Source of the DNA: Bacteroidota bacterium
Lineage (GTDB): Bacteria; Bacteroidota; Ignavibacteria; Ignavibacteriales; Ignavibacteriaceae
NCBI GenBank assembly: GCA_021824565.1
Contig: JAKAKL010000113.1
Coordinates: 1-32,043, forward strand
Length of the DNA stretch: 32,043 nt
Direction: 5' to 3'
A program made the position numbers and the translations under genes. The notes under the pieces are model-generated. The model was not told the DNA's origin, did not search any database, and saw only the letters and a program-made list of their open reading frames with translations. This document shows positions 16,277 to 25,359 of this stretch, piece by piece. How positions within the stretch are numbered: position 1 is the stretch's first letter; every line of letters begins with the position of its first letter.

Positions 16277-19054
16277 ATGGCAAAGCTACAAAAATATGTT
16301 TATTTCTTCGGCAATAAGAAAGCTGATGGAAAAGCGGAGATGAAAAATCTCCTCGGCGGTAAAGGTGCTAACCTGGCAGAGATGGTAAACATAGGTTTAC
16401 CGGTACCTGCCGGATTCACAATTACAACCGAAGTTTGTACTTATTATTACGGCAACAAAAAGAAATACCCGAAAGAGTTGAAGGATCAGGTTCTTTCGTC
16501 TCTTAAAAAAGTTGAATCGGCTATGGGCGCCAAATTCGGCGACGCTGAAAATCCTCTGCTCGTATCTGTTAGAAGCGGAGCGAGAGCTTCAATGCCAGGT
16601 ATGATGGATACAATCCTCAACTTAGGCTTGAATGACGTTACAGTTCAAGGGGTTATTAAAAAAACGAACAATCCCAGGTTCGCTTATGACTCTTACCGAA
16701 GATTCGTTCAAATGTACGGAGATGTTGTATTAGGATTAAAACCTGTTGACAAACATGATGAAGATCCGTTTGAAGTTATTCTTGAAAGGAAAAAACATGC
16801 TAATGGATTTAAACTCGATACCGAATTGTCTGCTGATCACTTAAAAGAATTGGTAAGCGAATTCAAAGATGCAATTAAGGAAAGAACCGGTTATAATTTC
16901 CCGAGCGATCCGATGGAACAATTATGGGGTGCAATCGGAGCGGTATTCGGTTCTTGGATGAACGAAAGAGCGATAGTTTATAGAAAACTAAATGCTATTC
17001 CGGCAGACTGGGGAACTGCCGTTAATGTTCAGTCAATGGTCTTTGGAAATATGGGCGAAGATTCCGGTACCGGCGTTGCGTTTACCCGTGATCCGGCTGC
17101 TGGTGATAATGTTTTCTACGGAGAATATTTATTCAACGCTCAAGGCGAAGATGTTGTTGCTGGAATTAGAACTCCTCTTCCAATTTCAAAATTGAAAGAA
17201 GACGATCCGAGAATTTATAAGCAGCTTGATGACATAAGAAAGACTCTTGAAAGACATTATAAGGATATGATGGACATCGAGTTCACAATTCAGCAAGGCA
17301 AATTATGGATGCTTCAATGCAGAGTTGGAAAGAGAACCGGATTTGCTGCTGTTAAGATGGCTGTCGATATGGTTAAAGAAAGACTGATAGAAAAAGAAGA
17401 AGCAATTAATCGTATTGAGCCAAATCAGTTGAACCAGCTTTTACGCCCTATTTTCGACATTGAACAAAAGCGAAAAGCAATTGATGAAGGAAGACTTCTT
17501 GCAAAAGGATTGAATGCAGGTCCTGGTGCTGCTTCAGGTAAAATTGCTTTAAGCGCTCAAGATGCAGAGGAGATGGCAGCTAAAGGTGAAAAAGTTGTCC
17601 TTGTTAGGATTGAAACTTCACCGGAAGATATAAAAGGAATGAATGCTGCTGAAGGTATTTTAACAGCGCGCGGCGGTATGACTTCTCATGCGGCATTGGT
17701 TGCGCGCCAAATGGGAAAAGTTTGCGTAGCCGGATGCGGATCATTAAAAATTAATTATAAAGATAGAAGCGTCGGCGTTGAAGGAAAAGATATTCTTCTT
17801 CATGAAGGAGATTATATTTCGATAGATGGAACCACCGGAGAAGTAATTTCCGGAAAGATTGAAACAAAACCTTCTGAGGTTATTCAAGTTCTAATTAACA
17901 AAACACTTGATCCAAAAGATTCTCCTATTTATCAAACTTATTCAAGTCTGATGGGCTGGGCGGATAAGCTGAGAAGATTGAATATCAGAACTAATGCAGA
18001 TCAGCCGGATCAAGCTTCAAATGCAATTGCATTTGGCGCCGAAGGAATCGGTCTTTGCCGTACTGAACATATGTTCTTTGGCGGAGACAGAATTATGTCA
18101 GTTAGAAAAATGATCGTGTCGGATACTCTTGAACAAAGAAAAGCTGCTCTTGCAGAGCTGCTGCCGCTTCAGCGATCTGACTTTGCTGGAATTTTTGAGG
18201 TTATGAAAGGACTCCCTGCTACAATCAGGACACTTGATCCGCCGCTTCATGAATTTTTGCCTCATTCAGAAAGAGAACAGGAAGAACTTGCAAATGCTTT
18301 AAATATTCCTGTCGAAAAATTAAAACAGAAGATCGACAACCTGCATGAGTTTAACCCGATGCTGGGCTTCAGAGGATGCCGCCTTGGAATCCTTTATCCT
18401 GAAATTACAGAGATGCAAGCCCGCGCAATTATAGAGGCTGCATGCGATGTGGCTGCAAAGGGAATTAAGGTAAAACCTGAAATTATGATCCCGCTTGTCG
18501 GCGACCTTAAAGAGTTCAAACTTCAGGAAGCAATTGTAAGAAGAGTTGCAGAAGAAGTTATGCAGGAAAAAGGTAAGAAAATTTCTTACATGGTAGGAAC
18601 AATGATTGAGCTTCCGCGAGCTGCCGTAACTGCAGATCAAATCGCGAAGGGCGCTGAGTTCTTCAGCTTCGGGACAAACGATCTTACTCAGACAACTTTC
18701 GGCTTGTCAAGAGATGATGCTGGTAAGTTTCTTCCTCTATACGTTCAGGATGAAATACTGCCTAGCGATCCTTTTGAAGTTCTTGATCAGGAAGGTGTTG
18801 GACAGCTCGTTAAGATGGGAACAGAAAGAGGTCGCTCAACTCGTCCCGATCTTAAAGTAGGTATCTGCGGCGAACACGGCGGTGAACCGGCTTCGGTAGA
18901 ATTCTGTCATAGAACCGGATTGAACTACGTAAGCTGCTCTCCATTCAGAGTTCCTATTGCAAGATTAGCTGCTGCGCGTGCTGTAGTAAAAGAGAGCGCA
19001 AAAAAATCGAGCAAGAATTCATCTAAGAAGAAAGCATCTTCAAAGAAGAAATAA
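16277..19054 (+). CDS. ppdK: Pyruvate, phosphate dikinase
   Basis: Reversibly converts pyruvate, ATP and Pi to phosphoenolpyruvate, AMP and PPi. The domains run in the usual order: N-terminal ATP-grasp nucleotide domain ([26 protein letters not shown]), central swivelling domain with the phosphorylated His471 in [16 protein letters not shown], and C-terminal PEP/pyruvate TIM barrel ([21 protein letters not shown], catalytic Cys864 in [10 protein letters not shown]). Thr469, two residues before the His, is the position regulated in plant enzymes. The protein has 925 residues, longer than the usual 875-900, because of a Lys/Ser-rich tail of about 20 residues at the C-terminus. AAAGGA precedes the ATG. 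There is a -7-like TATTTTTC 43 nt upstream of the ATG but no TTG at the right distance, so it may be read from the lpx operon. Confidence 0.98.
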   Translation: MAKLQKYVYFFGNKKADGKAEMKNLLGGKGANLAEMVNIGLPVPAGFTITTEVCTYYYGNKKKYPKELKDQVLSSLKKVESAMGAKFGDAENPLLVSVRSGARASMPGMMDTILNLGLNDVTVQGVIKKTNNPRFAYDSYRRFVQMYGDVVLGLKPVDKHDEDPFEVILERKKHANGFKLDTELSADHLKELVSEFKDAIKERTGYNFPSDPMEQLWGAIGAVFGSWMNERAIVYRKLNAIPADWGTAVNVQSMVFGNMGEDSGTGVAFTRDPAAGDNVFYGEYLFNAQGEDVVAGIRTPLPISKLKEDDPRIYKQLDDIRKTLERHYKDMMDIEFTIQQGKLWMLQCRVGKRTGFAAVKMAVDMVKERLIEKEEAINRIEPNQLNQLLRPIFDIEQKRKAIDEGRLLAKGLNAGPGAASGKIALSAQDAEEMAAKGEKVVLVRIETSPEDIKGMNAAEGILTARGGMTSHAALVARQMGKVCVAGCGSLKINYKDRSVGVEGKDILLHEGDYISIDGTTGEVISGKIETKPSEVIQVLINKTLDPKDSPIYQTYSSLMGWADKLRRLNIRTNADQPDQASNAIAFGAEGIGLCRTEHMFFGGDRIMSVRKMIVSDTLEQRKAALAELLPLQRSDFAGIFEVMKGLPATIRTLDPPLHEFLPHSEREQEELANALNIPVEKLKQKIDNLHEFNPMLGFRGCRLGILYPEITEMQARAIIEAACDVAAKGIKVKPEIMIPLVGDLKEFKLQEAIVRRVAEEVMQEKGKKISYMVGTMIELPRAAVTADQIAKGAEFFSFGTNDLTQTTFGLSRDDAGKFLPLYVQDEILPSDPFEVLDQEGVGQLVKMGTERGRSTRPDLKVGICGEHGGEPASVEFCHRTGLNYVSCSPFRVPIARLAAARAVVKESAKKSSKNSSKKKASSKKK

Positions 19055-19071
19055 TTAATAACAAATTCATA

Positions 19072-19110
19072 ATGGAGGAAGATAATTTCTTCCTCCATGA
19101 ATTAATTTTT
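19072..19110 (+). terminator. Intrinsic terminator after ppdK
   Basis: Perfect 11-bp stem (ATGGAGGAAGA 19072-19082 with TCTTCCTCCAT 19088-19098) and a 5-nt loop. The stem extends across a 3-nt bulge by AATTC/GAATT. A T-run ends at 19110. This is a strong plus-strand terminator 17 nt after the ppdK stop. Confidence 0.85.
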
Positions 19111-19132
19111 AACAAAACGAAGGTTATGAAGA

Positions 19133-20167
19133 ATGAAATTGTCAGACTTCAAATACAATCTGCCAAAGACACAAATTGCAAAATATCCGGTTTCTCCTCG
19201 TGATAAATCCAAGATGATGGTTTTAGACAGAGAGACGCAGGAAATGCAAACAAAAGTTTTTACCGATGTGGTTGACTACATGGAAAAAGGTGACGTTATG
19301 GTTGTCAATGAAACAAAAGTGTTTCAGGCAAGACTTTATGGGAAGAAGGAAAAAACAAATGCGAAGATAGAAGTCTTTCTTCTTCGCGAACTTAATGCAG
19401 ATGAATGCATCTGGGATGTTATTGTTGATCCTGCGCGAAAGGTGAGAATAGGGAACAAAATTTATTTTAACGATAAGCTCTGGTGCGAAGTAATTGACAA
19501 CACAACTTCGCGTGGCAGAACAGTGCGCTTTAATCAGCCTGGAAATGTTTTTAGAGCGGTTGAAAAAATCGGATTAACACCTCTTCCGCCGTATATAAAA
19601 AGGGAACCGGAGCCATCAGATAAGGAAGATTACCAGACAGTTTATGCGCGTGTAGACGGCGCAGTTGCGGCTCCAACAGCGGGGCTTCACTTTACTCAAA
19701 AGCTTCTGGCTAAAATTGAAAAGAAGGGAATTCAAATTGTGCCGGTAATTCTTCATATTGGTCTCGGTACTTTTAGGCCTGTAGAGGTTGAAGATTTAAC
19801 AAAGCATAAAATGGATTCAGAATATTTTGAGATTACACCAAAGTCAGCCGAATTAATTAATAAAGCTATTAACGCAAAGCATAATGTTTTCGTAGTTGGA
19901 ACAAGTGCCTGCAGAGCACTTGAAACAAGCACTACAGCCGAAGGATTTGTGAAATCTAATAGAGGCTGGACAGATAAGTTTATTTATCCTCCATACGATT
20001 TTAAAGTTACTAAAAAGCTGATTACTAATTTTCATGTTCCCGAATCAACACTGCTAATGCTCGTTGGAGCTTTCGGAGGAACAGAGTTTGTAATGAAAGC
20101 TTACAAAAAAGCACTTAAGGAAAATTTCAGATTTTTAAGCTACGGCGACTCAATGCTTATTTTATGA
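19133..20167 (+). CDS. queA: S-adenosylmethionine:tRNA ribosyltransferase-isomerase
   Basis: Transfers and isomerises the ribosyl part of SAM onto preQ1 in tRNA, giving epoxyqueuosine at the wobble base of GUN anticodons. The 344-residue length is normal. Diagnostic blocks are LPKTQIAKYPVSPRD at the N-terminus, VVNETKVFQARLYGKK, LPPYIKRE, YQTVYARVDGAVAAPTAGLHFT and LHIGLGTFRPV, and the C-terminal NFHVPESTLLMLVGAFGG. GAAGG lies just upstream of the ATG. The gene overlaps ispD by 4 nt (ATGA). It sits directly after the ppdK terminator without a recognisable promoter of its own. Confidence 0.98.
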   Translation: MKLSDFKYNLPKTQIAKYPVSPRDKSKMMVLDRETQEMQTKVFTDVVDYMEKGDVMVVNETKVFQARLYGKKEKTNAKIEVFLLRELNADECIWDVIVDPARKVRIGNKIYFNDKLWCEVIDNTTSRGRTVRFNQPGNVFRAVEKIGLTPLPPYIKREPEPSDKEDYQTVYARVDGAVAAPTAGLHFTQKLLAKIEKKGIQIVPVILHIGLGTFRPVEVEDLTKHKMDSEYFEITPKSAELINKAINAKHNVFVVGTSACRALETSTTAEGFVKSNRGWTDKFIYPPYDFKVTKKLITNFHVPESTLLMLVGAFGGTEFVMKAYKKALKENFRFLSYGDSMLIL

Positions 20168-20838
20168 AAACTTATGTTATTATTCCGGCGGCAGGGAAAG
20201 GTGTTAGGAGCGGATTTTCCGCTCCTAAACAATATTTGAAAATTAAAGGGAAAGAATTGATAGCATATACGCTTGATGTTTTTCAAAAGTGTAAACTTGT
20301 TGACGAAATAATTATTGCCGCTGATCCGTTTTATTTTAATCTCCTAAAAAAAATAAAAATTAAATATCACTTAAAAAAAATTACATCTTTAGTAGAAGGC
20401 GGCAAGGAAAGACAGGACTCAGTTTATAATGCGCTGCTGTCGATTAAAGCAAATCCAAGCGATCTAATAGCTGTCCATGATGCCGCACGTCCATTGTTAT
20501 CACTTGAAATTCTAAAGACTGCTATTACAACCGCACAAAAAAAAGGCAACGCCTTAGTTTGCGTTAAAGCTAAAGATACTTTGATTAAGGGCGATAGTTA
20601 CGTTCATAGTTATATTAATCGCGATGAAATTTTTTATGTCCAGACACCGCAAATATTCCGTCATAAAGAAATCAAAAAAGCTATGGACGTAGCATACTCG
20701 CAAAATTTTTATGGTACGGATGAATCAATTCTTGTAACTAGAATGGGAATCAAGGTAAATATTGTGGAAGGCTCAATAATAAATTTTAAGATTACTACAA
20801 AGTCTGACATGGAATTATTAAAAAGAATAACCGGTTAA
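20164..20838 (+). CDS. ispD: 2-C-methyl-D-erythritol 4-phosphate cytidylyltransferase
   Basis: Third step of the MEP isoprenoid pathway: couples MEP with CTP to CDP-methylerythritol. The 224-residue protein has the CTP-binding loop IPAAGKGVRSGFSAPKQY at residues 7-24, then VEGGKERQDSVYNAL, the AVHDAARPL block near 105, and the FYVQTPQIFRHKE and GTDESILVT motifs. The start ATG overlaps the queA stop as ATGA, so translation is probably coupled. Dxr, which makes the substrate MEP, is encoded about 5 kb away on the opposite strand. Confidence 0.96.
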   Translation: MKTYVIIPAAGKGVRSGFSAPKQYLKIKGKELIAYTLDVFQKCKLVDEIIIAADPFYFNLLKKIKIKYHLKKITSLVEGGKERQDSVYNALLSIKANPSDLIAVHDAARPLLSLEILKTAITTAQKKGNALVCVKAKDTLIKGDSYVHSYINRDEIFYVQTPQIFRHKEIKKAMDVAYSQNFYGTDESILVTRMGIKVNIVEGSIINFKITTKSDMELLKRITG

Positions 20839-20883
20839 ACATTTACGCTATAAGTACGATAATGTTCAGTGTATTCTATACCA

Positions 20884-20914
20884 TTGAATATTTAGTTCAT
20901 AATAATTACTTTAG
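20884..20914 (+). promoter_or_regulatory. Promoter of plsY-gpsA
   Basis: TTG (20884-20886), 20-nt spacer, TACTTTAG (20907-20914). The -7 element is identical to that at 27965-27972. Predicted start near 20921, which leaves the ATG at 20939 within the transcript with a short leader. Confidence 0.55.
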
Positions 20915-20938
20915 CCGGACTTAAATTTGTTAATTTAT

Positions 20939-21607
20939 ATGTTTTTGTTAGCAACAATAATAATACTTTCTTATCTAATAGGTTCTATTCCTACAAGCAT
21001 AATAGTAACCAAAGCGATAAAAGGCGTTGACATTAGAGATTACGGCAGCGGTAATGCCGGAGGCACAAACGTAATGCGTGTTCTCGGCTGGAAAATTGGT
21101 CTGCTTGTAATAATACTTGATGCATTTAAAGGAGTTTTAGCAGTGGTTATAGTTGCAAGGCTGCATTACGGTTCTATGCCTTTTACAAACTCTACTCCTT
21201 TTGATGATTTCACATTGATTCAAATTATTGCCGGTTTATCTGCTGTAATCGGGCATATATGGACTGTGTTTGCCGGCTTTAGAGGCGGCAAAGGAATTGC
21301 TACAGCGCTCGGCATGCTTTTGATGATCTCAACAGTCGATATATTGGTTGCAGTCGGAGTTTTTATTCTTGTTGTAAGCGTTTCAAGATATGTTTCTCTC
21401 GGATCAATTTTGGGTGCAATCTCTGTTCCTTTGACCTTAGTTATAAGAGAAAATGTTTTTGACGTTCATATCCCAGGTTATGATACATTGCTGCCGTTTG
21501 TAATTGGAGTATCGTTGCTTGTAATATTTACGCACAGAAAAAATGTTGTACGTCTTTTAAACGGCAGTGAAAGCAAAGTAAGCTTTTCCAAAAAGAAAAA
21601 TTCTTAA
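20939..21607 (+). CDS. plsY: Glycerol-3-phosphate acyltransferase PlsY
   Basis: Integral membrane enzyme that acylates glycerol 3-phosphate with acyl-phosphate, the first acylation in phospholipid synthesis. From the ATG at 20939 it has 222 residues and the three conserved loops: YLIGSIPTSIIV at the N-terminus, GSGNAGGTNVMRVLG, and GHIWTVFAGFRGGKGIATALG, plus a late HRKNVVRLLNGSE. There are about six or seven membrane spans. A TTG at 20927 would add four residues; the ATG was preferred because the protein then begins at the first hydrophobic segment, as in the family. gpsA, which makes its substrate, begins 8 nt after the stop. Confidence 0.96.
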   Translation: MFLLATIIILSYLIGSIPTSIIVTKAIKGVDIRDYGSGNAGGTNVMRVLGWKIGLLVIILDAFKGVLAVVIVARLHYGSMPFTNSTPFDDFTLIQIIAGLSAVIGHIWTVFAGFRGGKGIATALGMLLMISTVDILVAVGVFILVVSVSRYVSLGSILGAISVPLTLVIRENVFDVHIPGYDTLLPFVIGVSLLVIFTHRKNVVRLLNGSESKVSFSKKKNS

Positions 21608-21615
21608 ATTAATTA

Positions 21616-22611
21616 ATGAAAATATCTGTTTTAGGCGCTGGAGGCTGGGGCACAACCCTTGCGATCCTGCTTCATTATAACGGACATAACGTCACCCTTT
21701 GGGAATATAAACGGAGCTACGCTAAGCTTCTTAATAAAAAAAAAGAAAATATTGATTACCTTCCTGGCATTACTATCCCGGATGAAATTTTAATTACTCA
21801 CGACATTGAGGAATCAACGTGCAATCAAAATATGATTGTGCTTGCTGTTCCATCACAATTTTTAAGAAGTGTTGTGAAGGAAATTAAATTTTCTGATATA
21901 AAAAATTCTCTAATAGTTAACGTCGCAAAAGGGATAGAAACAAAAACTTTGATGACAATGTCGCAAATGTTAAAAGATGAAGTTCCCCTAATAGATGAAA
22001 ATCAGATCGGAGTTCTATCCGGTCCGAGCCATGCTGAAGAGGTCAGCAGAAGAATTCCCACAGCAGTAGTTGCTTCGTCGAAAGACCATGATACTTCAAA
22101 ATCGATTCAGTCAACTTTTATGACTTCATATTTTAGAGTTTATTCTTCTACTGATATTCTCGGTGTTGAACTCGGAGGTTCATTAAAAAATGTTATTGCA
22201 ATAGGCGCAGGGATTATAGACGGCGCAAAGTTCGGCGATAATACAAAAGCAGCGATTATGACACGCGGAGTTGCAGAGATAGCAAGGCTTGGTGTTGCGA
22301 TGGGAGCCTGCCCGGAGACTTTTTCCGGCTTATCAGGAATGGGAGATTTGATCGTAACTTGCATGAGCCGGCACAGCCGCAATCGATTTGTTGGCGAGCA
22401 AATCGGCGCGGGGAAAAAATTAAAAGAAGTTTTGAAATCTATGACAATGGTTGCCGAAGGAGTTGAAACGAGCAGATCTGCTTCTCATCTGGCAAGGAAG
22501 AATGATGTCGAAACTCCGATTGTTGATGAAGTATATAAAATTTTATTTGAAGACAAAGATCCCGTAAAAGCGACAACAGATCTTATGACCCGCGATATGA
22601 AAATGGAATAG
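21616..22611 (+). CDS. gpsA: NAD(P)-dependent glycerol-3-phosphate dehydrogenase
   Basis: Reduces dihydroxyacetone phosphate to sn-glycerol 3-phosphate, the backbone for phospholipids, in the cytoplasm. The 331-residue protein starts with the Rossmann loop VLGAGGWGTTLA. It then has NVAKGIE, LSGPSHAEEVSRRIPTAVV, the catalytic Lys region GGSLKNVIAIGAGIIDG, AAIMTRGVAEIARLG, the SGMGDLIVTC motif and SRNRFVGEQIG. It directly follows plsY and shares its promoter, so substrate supply and first acylation are encoded together. tpiA, in the same window, produces the DHAP it uses. Confidence 0.98.
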   Translation: MKISVLGAGGWGTTLAILLHYNGHNVTLWEYKRSYAKLLNKKKENIDYLPGITIPDEILITHDIEESTCNQNMIVLAVPSQFLRSVVKEIKFSDIKNSLIVNVAKGIETKTLMTMSQMLKDEVPLIDENQIGVLSGPSHAEEVSRRIPTAVVASSKDHDTSKSIQSTFMTSYFRVYSSTDILGVELGGSLKNVIAIGAGIIDGAKFGDNTKAAIMTRGVAEIARLGVAMGACPETFSGLSGMGDLIVTCMSRHSRNRFVGEQIGAGKKLKEVLKSMTMVAEGVETSRSASHLARKNDVETPIVDEVYKILFEDKDPVKATTDLMTRDMKME

Positions 22612-22713
22612 AAAATTTCGATCAAATCAATTTTTAAAACCTGTGGTAAAGCTTTAACAATTCTTCCGAAAAATTTTGCTGAAGTAACGAGTTGAAATAT
22701 TTTGGATAGGAAT

Positions 22714-22740
22714 GTAGACGGAGTTGTCCACTCCGTCTAC
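22714..22740. terminator. Perfect hairpin between convergent gpsA and fbaB
   Basis: GTAGACGGAGT (22714-22724) and ACTCCGTCTAC (22730-22740) form an 11-bp perfect stem with a 5-nt loop, 11 nt from the end of fbaB and about 100 nt after gpsA. Neither side has a real T-run, so it may be a two-way 3'-end structure or a dispersed REP-like palindrome rather than a classical terminator. The rest of the 22612-22751 gap shows nothing else. Confidence 0.55.
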
Positions 22741-22751
22741 GAAAAATAAAT

Positions 22752-23801
22752 TTAGGCAACAGTAATAGCTTTTTCTAAATAAACGTCTTGAATAATATTT
22801 AAGAGTTTAACACCTTCAGTCATTGGACGTTGAAAAGCCTTTCTGCCTGAAATTAAACCCATACCGCCGGCTCTTTTATTTATAACGGCAGTCTTAGCAG
22901 CTTCAGCAAAATCATTTTCTCCCGAAGCTCCGCCGCTGTTTATCAATCCTGCTCTTCCCATATAATTGCTTATTACCTGGTAGCGTGTAAGATCGATTGG
23001 ATTTTCGCTTGATAATTCCGAATAAACTTTTTTGCTTGTCTTTCCGAATTTTAATGCATCGAAGCCTCCATTGCATTCGGGAAGCTTTTGTTTAATTATG
23101 TCAGCTTCAATAGTAACGCCGAGATGATTAGCCTGTCCGGTTAAATCAGCTGCAACATGATAATCTTTTTCTTTTGTTTTGAAAGCTTCATTTCTTAAGT
23201 AGCACCAAAGAACAGTTGCCAATCCTAACTCGTGAGCGCGGTGGAAGGATTCGCTTACTTCGATTATTTGTCTGTTGCTTTCTTCGGAACCGAAATAAAT
23301 AGTGGCTCCGACTGCTGCTGCGCCCATTTCATAAGCCTGCTCGACATTTGCAAACATTATTTGATCATACTTGTTCGGATAAGTTAGAAGTTCGTTATGA
23401 TTTAGCTTTACAAGGAAAGGTATTTTGTGTGCATATTTTCTTGAGCACATTCCAAGCACGCCTAAAGTTGAAGCAACAGCATTGCAGCCGCCTTCGATGG
23501 CAAGCTTAACTATATTTTCAGGATCAAAATACTGTGGATTTGGCGCAAAGGACGCTCCTGCTGTGTGTTCAATTCCTTGATCAACAGGTAAGATAGAGAC
23601 ATAACCGCTGCCGGCTAATCTGCCGCTCATGAAAATCCATTGCAGGTTTTTTAAAACATTAATATTTCTGTCGCTCTGGGCAAATATTCTGTCGACGAAA
23701 TCCGGACCAGGCAGATGAAGTTGTTCTTTTGGAAATTTAGCTTTATAACTTAAAAGTGATTCGGCTTCGCTTCCTAATAACTCTTGAATTTTATTTAACA
23801 T
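22752..23801 (-). CDS. fbaB: Class I fructose-bisphosphate aldolase (FbaB/DhnA type)
   Basis: Cleaves or forms fructose 1,6-bisphosphate through a Schiff-base lysine, without metal. The 349-residue protein resembles Escherichia coli FbaB along its whole length: [90 protein letters not shown] and [17 protein letters not shown], ending in [11 protein letters not shown]. On the minus strand GGAG lies just before the ATG, behind its own promoter. Together with tpiA and ppdK it can run gluconeogenesis or glycolysis. Transcribed alone. Confidence 0.97.
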   Translation of the reverse strand: MLNKIQELLGSEAESLLSYKAKFPKEQLHLPGPDFVDRIFAQSDRNINVLKNLQWIFMSGRLAGSGYVSILPVDQGIEHTAGASFAPNPQYFDPENIVKLAIEGGCNAVASTLGVLGMCSRKYAHKIPFLVKLNHNELLTYPNKYDQIMFANVEQAYEMGAAAVGATIYFGSEESNRQIIEVSESFHRAHELGLATVLWCYLRNEAFKTKEKDYHVAADLTGQANHLGVTIEADIIKQKLPECNGGFDALKFGKTSKKVYSELSSENPIDLTRYQVISNYMGRAGLINSGGASGENDFAEAAKTAVINKRAGGMGLISGRKAFQRPMTEGVKLLNIIQDVYLEKAITVA

Positions 23802-23844
23802 TGTTACTCCGTTTTTATTAAAATAAATAACCTAATTCCCGATA

Positions 23845-23875
23845 CAAAAATAAAGTTTAGTGTAGTGGAATTCAA
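23845..23875 (-). promoter_or_regulatory. Promoter of fbaB
   Basis: On the minus strand: TTG (complement of 23873-23875), 20-nt spacer, TATTTTTG (complement of 23845-23852), a perfect TAnnTTTG. Predicted start near 23838, about 37 nt before the ATG. Confidence 0.55.
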
Positions 23876-23921
23876 TTGTAAAATTTAAATAAAAAAACAA
23901 AACATTCGTAAAGCTTTAAAT

Positions 23922-23962
23922 AATAAAAAAACCTCAAAAGACTATGTAAATCTTTGAGGTTT
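23922..23962 (-). terminator. Intrinsic terminator of dxr-rseP
   Basis: AAACCTCAAA (23929-23938) pairs with TTTGAGGTTT (23953-23962), a 10-bp stem with a 14-nt loop. On the minus strand it is followed by a run of T (complement of the A-run at 23924-23931). It lies 26 nt beyond the rseP stop. Confidence 0.85.
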
Positions 23963-23988
23963 AGTTTAATATTTATACTAAAATAAAT

Positions 23989-25341
23989 TTAGAGATTCAT
24001 AATATCATTATAAATTATAAAAGCCATCAGCAGAAGGAGAATAACAAATCCTGCATTTTGAATTGCAACTTTTACTTTGATCGGAATTTCTTTTTTCATT
24101 ATTCCTTCAACAATGATCATGACAAGATGCCCGCCGTCCAATGCAGGGAAAGGAAATATATTTATCAAAGCAAGGCTCAAGCTTAAGAACGCAAGAAAAT
24201 AAATGAAGCTTAGAAGTCCGTTATCGGCAGACTTAACTGCAAACTCAGCAATCTTAATTGGACCGCCGAAAACTTTTCCGAACGCAACTTTACCGCTGAA
24301 TACTTTCCCGATCATTTGAACAGTTAGATCTGCGTAACTTATTATATCTCCGCCGGCGTAATAAAACGACGAAAAGAAGCCGTATGTTTTTATTTCAACC
24401 GGACCGGTAAATATATCTCCAAGCCCGATCCCAATCATTCCGTTCGAGCCGGGAATAACCGACAGGTTAAGAGTATCTTTTCCTCTTTCTACAACTACCG
24501 GTATCGGAATATTTTTATGACTCGAAATTATTTGAGTTACTTCCTGGCTAGAATAAATTGGGCTTTTATTTATTGAAAGAAAAATATCTCCTTCTTTTAA
24601 TCCGCCCTTGCTAGCCGGCGAATTTGGCAGCACTTGAACGACACCGGGTTTAACGCCGTCAGGTATCAGGAAAAATTGTTTGTCTTCAGACCCTAATTCA
24701 GATCTCCCCACATTAATAATATGATTAGCACCGTTTCTGTTTATCTTGAAGCTTAAATTTTGTCCGATATATTTTACAAGTACATCAGTTCTTACGTCGT
24801 CCCAGTTTTCAACCGAGCTTCCATTGATAGATAAAATTTTGTCCCGCGCTTCAAACCCAAGTGAGTCTGCTTTACTTTTAGGAACAACAAATCCCACAGA
24901 AGTAGTTTTTGTAATCTCGCGTCCCCGGAAGAAATTTGACCACCAAAATACCATCAATGCAAGAATCAAATTCATTATAACACCGGCGGTAATAACAATT
25001 ATCTTTTTCCATGTAGGCTGAACTCTAAACTCATAAGGCTTCGGTTCCTGGTTTGCAAATTCTGTATCAAAACTTTCATCAACCATTCCAGCAATCTTTA
25101 CATATCCTCCTAGCGGAAGCAAGCTTAGCCTGTAATCAGTGTTTCCTTGACCGTCAAATTTTTCTGGAAGATCTCCGAAAGTAAATCCATTAATTTTATT
25201 CCAGCCGAATAATCGCTTTCCGAATCCTATCGCAAAAACGTCGGCGCGCATTCCTAATAATTTAGCGGCAGCAAAATGACCAAACTCATGTATAAAAACC
25301 AAAATACCGATTGTTATAGCAAAATAAATAACGTAATCCAT
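23989..25341 (-). CDS. rseP: Site-2 zinc metalloprotease RseP
   Basis: Membrane-embedded protease that cuts transmembrane substrates such as anti-sigma factors after a first cut. The 450-residue protein has the zinc motif HEFGH near residue 18-22 in the first membrane span (GILVFIHEFGHFAAAKLLG). Two PDZ-like domains follow between about 140 and 310 (GFVVPKSKADSLGFEARDKIL and NSPASKGGLKEGDIFLSIN). The second active-site motif NIFPFPALDGGHLV is near 393-406. Membrane segments lie at both ends. It starts 18 nt after dxr and shares its promoter and terminator; the dxr-rseP pair is common in many bacteria. Confidence 0.96.
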   Translation of the reverse strand: MDYVIYFAITIGILVFIHEFGHFAAAKLLGMRADVFAIGFGKRLFGWNKINGFTFGDLPEKFDGQGNTDYRLSLLPLGGYVKIAGMVDESFDTEFANQEPKPYEFRVQPTWKKIIVITAGVIMNLILALMVFWWSNFFRGREITKTTSVGFVVPKSKADSLGFEARDKILSINGSSVENWDDVRTDVLVKYIGQNLSFKINRNGANHIINVGRSELGSEDKQFFLIPDGVKPGVVQVLPNSPASKGGLKEGDIFLSINKSPIYSSQEVTQIISSHKNIPIPVVVERGKDTLNLSVIPGSNGMIGIGLGDIFTGPVEIKTYGFFSSFYYAGGDIISYADLTVQMIGKVFSGKVAFGKVFGGPIKIAEFAVKSADNGLLSFIYFLAFLSLSLALINIFPFPALDGGHLVMIIVEGIMKKEIPIKVKVAIQNAGFVILLLLMAFIIYNDIMNL

Positions 25342-25359
25342 TAAAGGGAAAACTCCTTT

